DNA from: Jackrogersella multiformis
Taxonomy: Eukaryota; Ascomycota; Sordariomycetes; Xylariales; Hypoxylaceae
Direction: 5' to 3'
Length of the DNA stretch: 64,000 bases
Assembly: GCA_902806575.1 (NCBI GenBank)
Contig: CADCXD010000004.1
Location: forward strand, 310,001-374,000
The position numbers and the translations under genes are program-made. Shown in pieces: positions 33,381 through 47,029 of the stretch. Each line of letters begins with the position of its first letter. Position 1 is the first letter of the stretch. The notes below the pieces were generated by a model. It ran no database searches and was not told where the DNA came from. It saw only the letters and a program-made list of their open reading frames with translations.

Positions 33381-34770
33381 TCACTCCTTGCCTTGAATCC
33401 GACGCCCCCAATCATCACCAACCCGTAGACTATCAACGACCACCACACCTCTTCCTCGCCCGACCCGTTCTTCCCGCTGCCACCATAGATCCTCCTTCTT
33501 CGTATTTTCCTTCTCCGGCTTTTCGGCCTCTGATTCGCTGTCCGCCAGTCCACCGTGGCCACCATCAGCTCCAACCACGAGAATCACGTCATATTTGAGC
33601 CAAGTCTGCAGCTGGGTGATAACAGCCCCGTCGTCGCCAGCGAGAGACTCTTGGAGATAGACTACCTCGGGCTGCAGGTGGCGAAGAATATGCACGTGAC
33701 CATTGGACGATGTAAATGGCAGAATCATTGTCTCTTTTTCCACCAGGGCTGACGCCTGCGAATATACCGCATTGAAAGGCGTACTGGCCGCGTTGGTATT
33801 TGACCTAAATCTCAAATTAGTCAATCAGAATCAGAAATCGCATCTGCATCCTTGGGATATTTTACGCACAGTGGACTTTTCACTTCCTCTCCTGGAGTAT
33901 GAGCCTGCTCGTTCGCAATGTTGGAGAATGATGAGCTCAAAGATGCCGGCGGTAGGTTACTGGTCGACGTTTCAAGGGCGGAATCTTTGAGACCCGGCGC
34001 ATAGATCAGCACGAACAGCTTGATTTTAGAAAAATCGGTATTCCGAGGTATGTGAGAAAGAATTGACTGCGGGCGAGTTAGCAAGCAAACATCACAACAT
34101 TGTTTCAAATCAGATATCTTACAGCATGCTCATGAAACCCATCTGCATCGACCTCGTTTATCTTCGTGTCTGCCGAGACTACGATCGCGATCGTCTTCCG
34201 CCGTTTGCCAGGGTCTCGAGGCTGAGGCTGCGACGGTTTCTCCTTTCGAGATTCGGCTTCTTCTGACCAAGTTTCGTGGTCAGCATAAGCGTTCTTGTCG
34301 TCTTCTCGTATAGCAGCTAGCGCACTACCAACGGCTGCACCGACGCCTGCCATGCTTGCCGCGACGGTCTTGCTCGCGTTCGAGAGGAACCGCTGCGGGC
34401 TAGGAGTACGTCGCAGGGCATCGGATACTTGCGAGCCCCATCCAGCGGAGACGCCGGTGGCTTCTGGGTGTATCTCACCCACGCCGTAGCTTATATCTTC
34501 AGTTCGAATGGAAGCGTTGGCGCCGTCGCCTGGCGGGTGTGGGATTTTTCCCGATGCGCCATAGGGAGGGTTCTCGCCGTAGTCAGCGTTTTCGTAGTCG
34601 AGATCGGCGGGCTCGGGATCGCTCTCCTCATCTTCGTGTTCGTTAGTCCGTTGGCTCCATGCCCAAGCGGCGACGCCGACTGTCGCGACAGTGAGGGTGA
34701 CGACAAGAGGAACCCAGTGGCCCCAAACGCCCCTCCGGCGAGATCTGGAGGATTCGTACGACGAGGACAT
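33381..34770 (-). CDS. Peroxin 22-like membrane protein
   Basis: Three exons, 34770-34123, 34066-33870 and 33804-33381, encode 422 residues with both splices in phase. The N terminus (residues 1-16, Arg- and Ser-rich) is followed by one membrane anchor, WVPLVVTLTVATVGVAAWAW. Next come an acidic linker with DYENADYGENPPYG, an alanine/glycine-rich helix (AGVGAAVGSALAAI) and a basic stretch, KRRKTIAIVVSAD, that starts a Rossmann-like alpha/beta domain. Later segments are FSKIKLFVLIYAPGLKD, GHVHILRHLQPEVVYLQE and WLKYDVILVVGADGGHGG, ending RVGRGRGVVVVDSL. This layout matches my memory of the ascomycete 'peroxin 22-like' proteins. Pex22 anchors the ubiquitin-conjugating enzyme Pex4 to peroxisomes; that function here is inferred and not proven by a motif. 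Confidence 0.72.
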
Positions 34771-35857
34771 TTATTCAAGTAGGATCATCGCAAATTGTGA
34801 TTGTGCCTATTTCGCAGGCCTCGCAGGAAGCGGTGGAGTAGATAGGAATTTTATGCGAATCACGACGCAAGCAATCCGGCCGGGATCGAAGGACCTTTGG
34901 TTGAAATTACGTAGGTAGATATTAAGGATACCTTAGGCAGGTAAAATAGATTAATCTTCGCTGTCGGAAATCGGAAATGGGGTTGTGAGTGACCGGGTGG
35001 TGTTGTAAGTGGTAAAGTGTTGCGACGCCTTCGAAAATAGCGGGCTGGGGAAAAACAACAACAACTTGAACCTAAGCCCGATAGGTAAGAATCTTGTAAT
35101 GAATGGGGCTGGGATACGTGTAATAGCTCCGTGGTAGGTACATACAGCTGGTACAGGTAGGTAGGACCTTGGTAAGGACCTGGTAGGAGAAAAGCAGGAA
35201 CAGCTGTAGCAAATGCGGTCAACACTTCACTTTTTGAAAACAGAACCTGGAAAGAAAGAGCTGGACTGGGACCTTGGACTGGGACCTTGGACTGGGACTG
35301 GAAGTGCCCGATTTACCAAATACCAATGGATACGGGCGAGCTGGGCAAGAGCAATGAGGTGGCTGGTCACAGCTTCTCCGCCGAGGTCCCGGACACCCCC
35401 CCTGTAAGAACAATTAGCAGCTGTTTTTATTGGTTGGAGGGGGAACGCTATACTGAGGGTTGTTATCGAAGAAGACACGAGACATGATTGGATGCTCACC
35501 TTGAGTCTTATATCGTTATCGATAACATCAGAACTTCCAATACTTATTAGCTAAGATACCTAGGTACCTCCTAGGTACATAATTTTCAACATCGACATCG
35601 TGAGTGACTCAGAATTGTTGATGAGCACCACAACAACATATAACTTCATTTAGTTGAACCTCGGAATTTCTAATTTAAAGGTTAGAAATCTTTATCCTAT
35701 TCTCACTTAGATTACATATATAAGTGATGTATAAGCCACCTTGGCAGCTAGGTAGATGCAGAATATGAATGTCAACTAACCTTCTAATAGATCATCTAAC
35801 CCAAGACAACCTTCATCTCATCAGCCCCTCCATCAACCCTCGGCTGGGCTTGTCACG
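34771..35857. promoter_or_regulatory. Divergent promoter region (Pex22-like / eIF2B gamma)
   Basis: A TATA-like TATATAAG sits at 35717-35724, about 130 bases before the eIF2B gamma start, and ACCTAGGT at 35558-35565. A 13-base tandem repeat lies at 35261-35301. Short ORFs here are unsupported, except two possible upstream ORFs at 35765 and 35769 described in the findings. Confidence 0.5.
35261..35301 (+). repeat. Tandem repeat of TTGGACTGGGACC type, about three copies
   Basis: The unit CTTGGACTGGGAC recurs, with the first and last copies slightly changed. Confidence 0.8.
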
Positions 35858-37785
35858 ATGCCCCACGCCGTATCTCTCTCCGCCATGGGTCTTCAAGCCC
35901 TCATTCTATGCGGGCCCGGATCCTCCTTTCCGACCTTCACATCAAACCCAGATGAAAATCCCAAAGCTCTATTACCTATCGCGAACCGGCCCATGGTCTG
36001 GTATCCCATTGATTTTTGCTACCGCACAGGAATCACAAGTAAGCGCATCTTCATTATCTAGAGAGCTTTTATATTATATATATATATATATATATATAAT
36101 ATTACCTACCTAGGTAGTTATCTATACATTTAACTCTGAAGATGGTTTCAATGAGGAGTCTTGTAGTCTATTTCGAGATGGTTGCGCTCCGCTCCGCCAG
36201 CTAACCATGCTAACACATTTTAGACATCACTCTTATTTGTCCTCCCTCAGCTGCCGAGGCTATCACCACGGCGCTGAAAACAAATCCTTTCCTAACTGGC
36301 CTGCCTCATCCTCGTCCGGACCTGGTGGCACCCCACGGCTTGGACCAAAACACGGGTACCGCTGAGATACTTCGGCTTCCCGAGATTCGAGAGCTAGTCA
36401 CGTCTGACTTTGTTGTCCTACCATGCGATCTAGTTTGCGAGCTAGGAGGCGATAAACTTTTGCAGGCATGGATGGTTAAGGCAGCGAGCCTCCCGGACCT
36501 CCTAGGCGGCGGCGAGCCGCCGTACTGCAATGGCGGCTTAGGAGTATGGTACGAGACGAAGGCGATCAACCCTGTCAAGGGCGAGGAGACAGATTTCATC
36601 ATGACTACACCGATGGCCATGCCTGCAGTTCCTACTTCGAAAGACTCGATACTGTCGCATCTCTCATATCTAACTTACTCCATGCCAAGAGACTCGCTCA
36701 ATGATCTCATGGATCAGAAGAAGAGTTTCCCAATACGACATGGCTTATTGCGTAGCCATCCCAAGCTTAGGGTGCTAACGACACACCGGGACGCCCATAT
36801 TTATATTCTACCAAAGTGGATTCTAGACTTCATCCAGGAGAATGAGCGCTTGGAAACGATTGGCGAAGACGTCATCGGCTGGTGGGCAAAAGCTAATTGG
36901 GAGACGGGACTTTTCGGAAAGTTGGGGATGAAGAAGGTCATTGAGGGTCGCGGCGAGACACATGATGCGGACAAATCAGCACGTGGTAATGCCGGCCCGG
37001 CAGAGGAAGGTCTTCTCAGCTCTCCGACGAGAACTCGTTTTGAGACTTCTCCCGCAGACTTTCAAAGGAGCCAAAGTGACGGATTACTGGACAAGCCGAA
37101 GGAATCGACAGTCCCGCCGATTTTGGCATATATCCACCCCAGCCGTACGGATGCTCCACTTCTCCGTCGCGTTGATACGGCCCAACTTCTCCTTGCCGTA
37201 TCATTACAACTAGCAAAACTGCCCTCCATCGAGGAAGCCGGTCTCGAAGCCGCATCTCCGTTCGCCCACTCCAAGAAGGTTGCCTACCCCGAAGGTGTCA
37301 AGCCGCGGACCACCATCACCCGGCCAGATTGCCTCATCGCCGACAATGTCATAGTGGAAGAGAAGACGTCAATTAAGGAGAGCGTCATTGGAGCTAACTG
37401 TCAGATCAAGGAGGGTGCGAAACTATTTCAGTGCCTCCTTATGGATGGTGTGGTGGTCGGCAAAAGCTGCAAATTGACTCGCTGCATCCTAGGCAAGAGA
37501 AGTGAAGTCGGAGAGGGATCCACACTCACAGACTGCGAGGTGCAAGAAAACTTGTTAGTAGAACCGAAAAGTAAGTCTAACCCATCTCTCCGTTTAGTTT
37601 AACACCCCTCCTGTCCCTCTAATGGTGCCGCGAGGCGGTGTGATGTATCGACTAACAACGCCGCAGCCGAGGACAAAGAGAGCAAACTTATGAGCTCGTC
37701 TGGACTAGAGGCTAGCGAGCAAGAGATGCTGGAGGCATTAGACGACATTGACGAGGATGATGAGGACTCCGCCATGCTAGGATAG
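35858..37785 (+). CDS. GCD1: Translation initiation factor eIF2B subunit gamma
   Basis: eIF2B gamma is a subunit of the guanine nucleotide exchange factor that recharges eIF2 with GTP. Three exons, 35858-36038, 36224-37570 and 37667-37785, encode 548 residues with all phases matching. The nucleotidyltransferase-like domain starts LQALILCGPGSSFPTFTS, then ENPKALLPIANRPMVWYPID and VVLPCDLVCELGGDKLL. A variable middle region (residues 260-330) is followed by the left-handed beta-helix of hexapeptide repeats: CLIADNVIVEEKTSIKESVI, GANCQIKEGAKLFQCLLMDG, VVVGKSCKLTRCILG. The C terminus is acidic (DDIDEDDEDSAMLG). Intron 1 contains a TA microsatellite. The gene is preceded by a TATA-like element and two short upstream ATGs. 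Confidence 0.92.
36071..36102 (+). repeat. TA dinucleotide microsatellite in eIF2B gamma intron 1
   Basis: About 12 consecutive TA units followed by a TACCTACCTAGGTAG motif, all inside the 185-bp first intron. Confidence 0.9.
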
Positions 37786-40700
37786 GGTAAATTAAGAAAT
37801 AACCGCGACCCGGGTTGCCGGTACCCAATGCGATAGCAATGCCCACGGCAAGGATTTCCCAGATCATACATACTCCGTAGTCTCCAACTTGCCATCCCCT
37901 CTTCTACCTAGCCATTTGCCGCTGTGCATTACACCGCCTCGTTTGCCCTACGGAAATATGTTGCGATCATAGCCCTAAGTAGGGACTCGTTAGCTCTAAT
38001 CTATTAGTGTAGCAAGATGATCAGCGAAACGTCTCTAAAATAGCATTCCAGAGGTTTGACATGCATATGACAATTCATCACTTGCCTAATTTGAATCTAT
38101 TTGGGTTCATGTTAGTGACTGCGGAGTTTCGATTCGGTGTTCACATTCCATGTCGGAAATCTGATCTGTCATATCCACGATTGACTATGCATTTCCTTCT
38201 CGCGACGGAAGTTTCTCGTCCACAACTCCAATCCCAACACCACAAACACCACGAGTTCTTAGCCCCCATAAAAATAAGGCTTTTTTCAGATCTCTATTCT
38301 GGGGTGCCAACCGCGAGGTAGTCGTCGAAGCTGTCCATCCGCGGAGGCTGACTGGGCGGGGATGTGGCCAACAGAAAAGGTTATTCCCTCGACGATGCTG
38401 CAGTGCGTCAAGCACGATTACCATCGAGATGCGAGGCGCTCCGAAACGGGATGGTACCAAAGTCCAGCGATTTTCCATGAATATTCCCGAAAAGATATGT
38501 TGTGAAACATCGTATCAAGTGTAGCGGCGCTGGCTACGAAAGCTGATGTCGGATAAGTATATATTATTTATTATCTCCAAGGACATACCTACCTTTGCGT
38601 ACTTACTAATCGCGCCATTAGGCTAGAATAGGGATCTACACGGTGGGCTATTGGCTAGCGAACACACCACGATCCAACCGTGGAGTTGGGACATCATAGT
38701 ATATTTCGGACATCATTGGCATATTACCATCTGTGCAACGAAACACTGCAGGGAGCCCCATGCAGCATTGGGAGAGATCAGACGACATCTCTTAAATGAC
38801 ACTAATAACAGTGGCTCGAGTTAGGCCTGCTTTTGCTAAAAGGTGTGAAAGTGATAGAGAATAGCACGAATGCAAGCCAAAGCTACTATACTGCTATAGT
38901 CGCAAGGAATCTGCGATTTGTGGAATAGTATATGTATGTCTCGCCATAAAGGACGTCGAATCGCATTTACTCAGCTCGTATATCATTTTCAAGCCATCGA
39001 TAGGAGAAAAAGAAAAGATCATCCCACTAATTAAGGAATATGTAACCTAGCAGCCTACTGCCTAGGTAGATTCCTGGTATCCATTGGCTCTTAGAGTTGG
39101 TTTCTGAATGCTTGGGAGCTATCATATATCATTCCGGAAGAGTGGGACAGCGTACGCTAGGCAGTTATAACTGCTTGCCTACCTGGTATAGTATAAAGAT
39201 GAGGCACTATATGTAAGTAGTGCAAGATCCGGCAGGCGGATTTCCGGCGGGCCGGAGATTGCGCTTTTTAAAGCTTAAGAAAGCATCAGCGGCGGACCCT
39301 GTGATCATCTTATGGGTATTGATCTTCATGGCTTGGGCCTAACCTAACATATAACATAGAACTGGGGAGCATACGCCCGTATCTATGCTCATTTGATGTA
39401 CCTTCAGCTTTAATACCCTTTATTTTCAGAGGTATCATCCGGTAGTTATTGCTTACCTACCTAGGTACTAAGAGCCCCTTTATTTCTACTGGGTTAGGTT
39501 ACTTCTTTATTCCATATAGGTAAACGAGAAGCTTACTTTAATCAATATAGGGTACCATGAGTTTAAAAGCATGAACTACATGCATGTTCCCTAAATTTCC
39601 CTGTGAACATGGAAGCTCTTGGGTATTGTGACAACATCTTGCTAGACAACAACCACCACCAAGCCAATATACGATTCTTCAGCACAGATGACATCTCTAT
39701 GCATATATGGATTGGCTAGATTAATAAACAGCAAATTGGATCACTCGCTGATTGGTAGTTTTCGGTGCAATGGCCTGGTATTGTAACAGGCCACGTTTAG
39801 TTCGAGTATGCGACCTATGTTACAGAAAACTCCAATCCATATCGGGGGAAAATGCGTAGGCCTTTACTGAGGCCTGTAGACTCATGGTACACTTGCCACC
39901 TTACAAACTCTTACACGTTTTTGATGGAGATTGTAGTGGCGTCCTCGAATGAAGCATGCTGCCGCCATTCGGCGAATGAACACGGTCCGCGCCTCTCATA
40001 TCCGGCTTCCGGATGCTTCTCCTGCAAGTTTTCCGATGAAGAATCGTGAATGCTAGAAAAATACCTGCAGTAAGTGCAGTAGCCTACAATAATCAAGCCG
40101 CATGCGACTTGTCACCTGAAAAAGGCAAGTTTTAACCAATAAGATTCCTCTTAGCTCGGCTAGATACTCCACGGCACCCATAAAGCGCACCCGCCTCTAC
40201 GGGGTTACATTGTCGGCTGAAGAATTCAGACGTACGTTTGTAGCACAGTAGTCTACGGCAAAGTCTTCCGGAGGTTTTATCCCTCAGATCGGCCCTAACA
40301 ACGGCCAAGACTTTAACATTCATCGAAAATATCCAACAGACAGATGTTCTCATAATCCCCAGATCTTGACAGGATGAGAGTCAAGTTAAATTGTACCAGC
40401 TAACTCAACCAATCCCTTATTCCAAATATACCGCCCATCTACAAGATAGAAACCAATCTGTTCTTTATATCATAGGTACTTCTAAACACAGCACATAAAA
40501 ACATGTTATCAGCGCCGCCCCGTTTGCTTAAGTTGATATTCAACTTACTATGACTCTAGGTTACTTCCTTCCTTTCCTCCTCGTTGCAAATAGGGCAGAT
40601 AGTTATTGCGTAGTCTTGTTCGGGGAGGTAGCCTCCTCGGTGTGGATCTGGTTCGTTAGGATTATTGTTTTCACATTTCTCTTCGTGACATGGGATGTCC

Positions 40701-40786
40701 TCCGTGTATGCCACATGGTAACTTGGGCATCCGTATTTTACTACCTTCCTGTGACACATTGTGTAGTTGAGGTATCAGATGTATGC
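37786..40786. other. Gene-poor stretch left of the retroelement
   Basis: Three kilobases without a supported gene. ORFs such as 38185-38478, 39852-40049 and 40132-40353 are short, lack start context and show no family. ACCTAGGT occurs at 39459-39466. Composition is ordinary up to the retroelement boundary. Confidence 0.65.
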
Positions 40787-40791
40787 GTAGG
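40787..40791 (+). repeat. Left target-site duplication (GTAGG)
   Basis: Five bases directly before the 5' LTR, identical to 47345-47349 directly after the 3' LTR. Confidence 0.88.
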
Positions 40792-41104
40792 TGTCATACG
40801 GATAGGCTCCACGAAGCAGAGTATGATTAATATAAGTATGTAAGTTGGTAAATACGAGATGTGTTAGAACTTATGAAATAAAGCTATTAAATGAGGTTAA
40901 TTAAAAGACTTAATTATTATATGTAAAATTAAATTAATAGGATTAAAAAGGCGTTAACGACGTTTAAAAAGATATTTAAATTATATATATATAAGTTATT
41001 ACGTTTTATTTCGTAAAAAAAAATAAAAGGTAAAAATTATAAAATTATAAAAAATTATTATTCGAAATTAAATTATAGTTTTAAGCTTTATTATTTTTAT
41101 TATA
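40792..41104 (+). repeat. 5' LTR (313 bp), outer half little mutated, inner half RIP-mutated
   Basis: Begins TGTCATACGG and aligns end to end with 47030-47344. Nearly all differences between the two copies are C/T or G/A transitions, plus a 2-base indel in a TA run. Its first 130 or so bases keep normal C and G; its inner half is almost pure A/T. This LTR is the original-like copy on its left side. Confidence 0.88.
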
Positions 41105-44100
41105 AATAAATTTTTTTTATTTTAAAAAGATTTTATTTTTAAAAAGTACGTGCTTTTCGAAAAAAAGATAATTTTTTTAAAAAATTTACTTTATTTTAAT
41201 TATTTATAAATAATTAATTTATTTAAAAAAGTTTTTTATTAAAATATATTATATTAATATTATTTATTAATTTTATTATTACGTACGTTATTATAATTAT
41301 AAAAAACTTTTATATTTTATTATTTCGTAAATATTTAAATTAAATATTTATATTTTAATTTCGTTATTTATTAATTTATAAAATCTCGAATTATTTTTTT
41401 TATTAAATAATAAATAATTTTTTAAATCTTTAATAATATTTTTCTTATAAAACTTTAAAATTAAAAGTAAATTCAAAAAAAACCATCGTTTATAAAAACT
41501 TATTAAAATTAAACGACGTTTTAATATACGATTTTTTATTAAAATATCCGAAATAAAAAATATATTACTTTAAAACTTTTCCTTTATTTTAAAATTACTT
41601 TAATTTAATAACGATAATATTATAATTTTTTATAACTTTTAAAATTATAAAATAATTATATAAAACGTTTTTAATATTAATAATATTAAAATTAATTTTA
41701 ATAACCTTTTTATATAATTTATTAAGCTTTATTAAAAAATATATAATAATTATTATATTATTTAAACATTTATTATTATCGTTATAAATAATTAAATTTA
41801 AATTTAATATAATATAATTTAAATAATTTATAATATAATAATTTAATTTAATTAAATCGGTATAATATTAATAAATAAATAAATAATTTATTTTAAATAA
41901 TAAATTTAATAAGTTAATTTAAATTTTTCGTAATAAATTTAAAGTATAATTATTTAATATATATAAAATAATTAAGCTCGATAAAAAATTATTAATAAAC
42001 TTAAAGAAATAATTAATTATTATTAATAAATTTTTTAAACTTTTTATTAAAATATTAAAAAGTAATAAATTAAATTTATATTAAAATTTTTTAAATTAAC
42101 GATTTTTTTATAAGAAAATATATAAATTTTATATATATTAACGTAAAAGCTTATTATTAATTTAATAATTTAAAAGTTTATATTTAAGTCGTTTTTTATA
42201 AATTTAATATTTAATTAACTTTTAATAAATTAATTAATATTAATTTTATTTTAAAAAGTATTAAAAAACGTATTATATTAAAAATATTAATTAAATTAAG
42301 TTTTTTCGAACAAAAAAATTTAATATATTTTAAAATATTATTTATTAAATATTTTAACTTAAAAGCTTAAATAAAAAACCTTTTTTTTATAATTTCTTTT
42401 ATAAGTTTAAATTAAAAAAATAATTAAAAAAGCTTAAATATAATTCGATTTCGTTAAAATTAACTTTTTTATATTTAAAAATAAAAAATAAAAATTCTTT
42501 TTAAAAAAGCCGCCGAAACATTTAATAATAATTTAAACGATTTTAATTTCGATAATTAATCTTGAAATTTTAAATTATTTAAAAATCATTTTAAAAGATT
42601 ATCTCGAGATAATTTCACGCTTTTTAACGATAAAAATCTTTTATTTTAAAATAATAATAACCGATTATTTAAAACCTTAAAACGATTAATTTCTTTTTTA
42701 CATTACGATTATTATTAATTTAATATAACTTAATAAATTTATCGTTTATAATAATAAAAACCTTTTAAAGTTTTAAACTTAATAAATAAAAATTAAAATA
42801 TATTTAAAAACGTATACGAAAAATTTTCTTAAAAACTTTTATTATATTAATTAAATTAAATCGTTATTATTTTAAAAAATATAATTATAATATTAATAAC
42901 GTAAAAATTAAATTACGCGATTAAAAGTTTTTAACATTTAAATAATATACGTTATTACTTTTTAAAAAATATCGTACTTCGAAAAAAAAAATTAAATTTA
43001 AATATTAAAAAAATATTACTTAATATTTTATTAAGTTATTAAACTTTAATAAAATAATTTAATAATGTAAAATAACGTTTTAAAATTATATTATTAAAAC
43101 CTTTTTTAACGAAATTATTAAATTAATTTATTTTAAATAAAAAGGAATTTTAAATATAAATAAAAGAATTCGCCGTTATTTAAAAAATAAGTTAAATATA
43201 TAAAAACATATTAATTAACCTGGATATTTTAAGAAAAAAAAAGCTCGCTTCGATTTAAAAGCCCTTAAAATCGGATTAAATTAACCGTAAAAAAACCCGC
43301 TTTAATTTAAGTTAAAATTAAATTAAAAAGAAAAATTTAATTTAATAATAAAAATATTTTAAAATTAATTCATTAAATAAATATAAATTAATAAAAGGAA
43401 AATAATTTTTTTTATTAACGTTATAAACGTAATAATTATTAAACTTTTTTTTATTTCGTTAAAAAAGACGTTAATAATAAAAATTTACTATTAAACTTAA
43501 ATAAAATCTTTTTTATAAAATAACCTCGAGATAATAATATTTAACTTATACTTTTATTATAAAAAAAATACGAATAAATATAACTTTACGAAAATTATCT
43601 TATCTTTAAATTATAAAAATCGAAGATTTCGATTCGGATTTTTAAATAACTTTAACGTTATATTTTATTAAACCTTATAATTAAAAAACTAATTAAAAAT
43701 AAAATAAAAAGTTATAAAAAAACTTTCTTTAAAATTAATTTTAAAATATAAATTTATTATTAATATAATATTAATATATATTAAAAAATATCGAATATAA
43801 ATATTATTAAACTTAAAAAGTTTAATTTTAATAATGTTTTTATTTAAAATAAAAAAATAAAAATTATTAATTATAAAAAAATAATATATACGATTTATAT
43901 TAACTTTTAACTCGATTTAAATCTTTTTTATAAAACGTTATTATATCGATTTTTTTATTTTATATTATTAAAAAAATTACTTTTTTTAAATTAACTTTAA
44001 ATTAAACGCTTTAAATAACGAATACGATATTATTATATTATAATAATAAATAGAAATTTATAAACCCGTAAACCTTTTTTTAGATTTTAAAAAAATTAAG

Positions 44101-47029
44101 TTTAATTTTTTTTATTATCGAAAATATTATATTAATTTAACTTTATATAACTTAAAAAAATTAATTAATATAACGGTAGTAAAAAATATTAAAATAAACG
44201 AAACGTTAAAAAATATTCTTAAGGAATTTCGTGAATTTATATATATTATAATTAAAAAAGTAAAATAACGCTTTTTAAATTATTAATTATAAAATTATAT
44301 TATCGATTTTTAAGAAAAAAAAACACTTTTTTAAAAACCTTTTTACGTTATAAACGAAAAAAAACTCGATATATTTAAATTATAATTAAATAAAATACTT
44401 AATAACGAACATATTTAAAAGTTAACTTTATTATACGTTATATTTATAATATTTATCGATAAATTAAACCTTTAAAACCTTTTTTAATTTATAATAAATT
44501 ACCGAAGTTTAAATAATAATATTATTTTTATTCGTTATTTTATACTTTAAATATTTAAGTTATAAGTTCGTTTTAAAACCGTAAAATAATTTATAAAAAT
44601 CGACTTTAAGTTAAGATTTTATTTAATTAAAATTAAGGAAAAATATAAATAAAAAATAATATTTTATTATAAATATAATCTTATTAAATATTTAATGATG
44701 TTATTTAAATTAATTAACGCTTTCGTAACTTTTTAATTAATAATAAATAATATCTTTTAAAACTTTATTAATTTAAAGCTTTTTAATATATTTAAGTAAT
44801 TTCTTTATTTATATAAATATTATAAAAAATACGATAAAATTATTAAAAAAGTTTTAAAAAAACTTACGAAATATTATTTAATAATTAATTTATAAAAGTA
44901 TTTTTAAAAAATTTAAAAAGTAAATTTTTTAAGCTATATTATTAAAGTTAATAACATTTTAATAACTTAAAATAAAATCGATTATATTAATAATTAAAAA
45001 GTATTTAAATTTTTTAAAAAGTTTTAATAATTTATCGGCTTTATAAATTTTTACCGATAATTTATAAAAAAGTTTTTAAAATAAATAAAATTAATTATTA
45101 ACGTAAATAAAAGAAATAAAAATAATTAACAATAAATCGAGAAAATAAATAAATCCTTTAAAAAGCTTAAATTTCGGTTTACTTAAGTTTTTATTATAAT
45201 ATATTTTAACTTTTTAAGGTAAATTTATATAAAAACCGACGTATTAAATTATATTATTAATGTCGTTTTTTTTAAAAAAAACGATTAAAATAAACTTAAA
45301 TTAATAATTTATTATTTTCGTAAATTTACGCCGATAAAAATAAATTATAAATTTATAATAAAAAAATATTAATTATAATAAATTCTTTTAATAAATAACA
45401 TTAATATTTAAAAAATATTAAATATTAAATTAAAGTTTATTTTAATTATTAAAACTTAACTTATTTTATAACGGTTAAAGTTTTAAATTAACGTTAAATT
45501 CGATAAATATAAAAATTATTATTATATTAATTTATTATTAATTATCGATTAAAAAAATAATAATAAAACCGATATTTTTTTTAAATTATCGTAATATCGA
45601 CTTAAAAAAAAGAAAGTTAAAAATTAACTTATAAAATCGGTTTTATAAAATAAATATTTTTCGCATTTTTAAAGAACTTTATTACTTTTAATTAAGCTTT
45701 TAACTTTATAAAAAATTAAAAAAAGTAATTATTAACGACCCGGAATATATTATATAAATTAAAAACTTTTTTAAAAATATTATTTTTTAAGATAATTTTT
45801 TATATCGAAAAAATAAACTTTAAATACTTATAAAATTTAAAAAAAAAGTTATTTCCTTCGAATTTAATACTTTTATTACCGAATATATAAAAATAAATAA
45901 AACCTTAAAATTAATTACCCGAAACTTTTAATAATTAAACATTAAAAATATCGTTCGAAATTACGTACGAGGTTATTTAAAATATTAATAAAATAAAATC
46001 TTTTATTACGCCTTATATAAATATTTTTAATTAATAATAATAATAAATTTATTTTTTAAAATAAGAAAAAAAAAGTTTAATAATTTAATTAAAATCTTTA
46101 TTAAATAATATTAAAAATTATATAATATATCTTTAAATATTATTTTTAATAAAAACTTTAAGTTTACGTTTTATATTTAAAAAAAACTTTTTTAAATTAA
46201 TAAATATTAAATTTTATTTATAAACCGATAAATAAATAAAACGCTTTAATTAAATTTTAAAAATTTATTTTAAAGCTTTCGTTAATTACGAAATAAATAA
46301 TTAAGAAACTTTATTTACGATTATAAAATTTACTTATAATAATATTATTTTATTATTAATATAATTTACCTTTTTTTTTATTAATTATAATTATTATTTA
46401 ATAATTTATAACTTTTTTATAAATATTTTATATAATTTTAAAAATAAGTTATATATATATTAAATAATATAAATACATTAAAATATATAAAAACATTTAA
46501 AACGAAGCCGTTAATAAATAAAAAAATATATTAACTTTTAAAGTAAATTAACTCGTAATATTAAATGCGAAAAATATTAAGATTAAACGTCTCGTTAAAA
46601 AATTAAATAAAAAACTTTTAAATTTTTTTAAAATTTAATAAATAATTTTTTTTATTATAATAAAACTTATTTTTTTAAAGAATAAAAATATATAATTTAT
46701 TTTATATTTTACTTATCGAATTTTATCGCGTTAATAATTAAAAACTTTTTAACTTTAATTAAATTTTACGTATAATAACTTTAATAAAGTTTAAAAATTA
46801 TTAAATAAAATAAATAATAAACTTTATTAAAAATTAAAATAAAATAAAATATTTTATAAAGTAAAAAAGTTAATTAATTAAAAAATATTAAACTTAAAAA
46901 CCTTATAAATATATATTTAATAAAAAAATAAAGGTAATAATTAAATTATTTCACGAATAATATATAAATAAGTTTTACGATTTTATAATTATTTAATATA
47001 TTTAAAAATAAACATTAAAAAAAAATTAA
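41105..47029 (+). pseudogene. Destroyed gag-pol region of the retrotransposon
   Basis: About 5.9 kb with stop codons in all six frames; no ORF of 60 codons exists in it. The pol end is recognisable by the RNase H and integrase remnants named in the element entry. The gag, protease and early RT parts (41,105 to about 44,700) are too decayed to identify, and I could not find an intact catalytic YxDD of RT at the expected place near 44,800. Confidence 0.82.

Noticed and set aside
40550..40843. A 97-codon plus-strand ORF at the left edge of the AT-rich block
   Set aside because: It runs across the target-site duplication and into the 5' LTR, so it cannot be one functional unit; no domain is visible.
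41105..47029. The AT-rich block as a centromere core or a mitochondrial insertion
   Set aside because: LTRs, target duplications and readable retroviral-type pol remnants explain it; the CpA-specific loss of C points to RIP.
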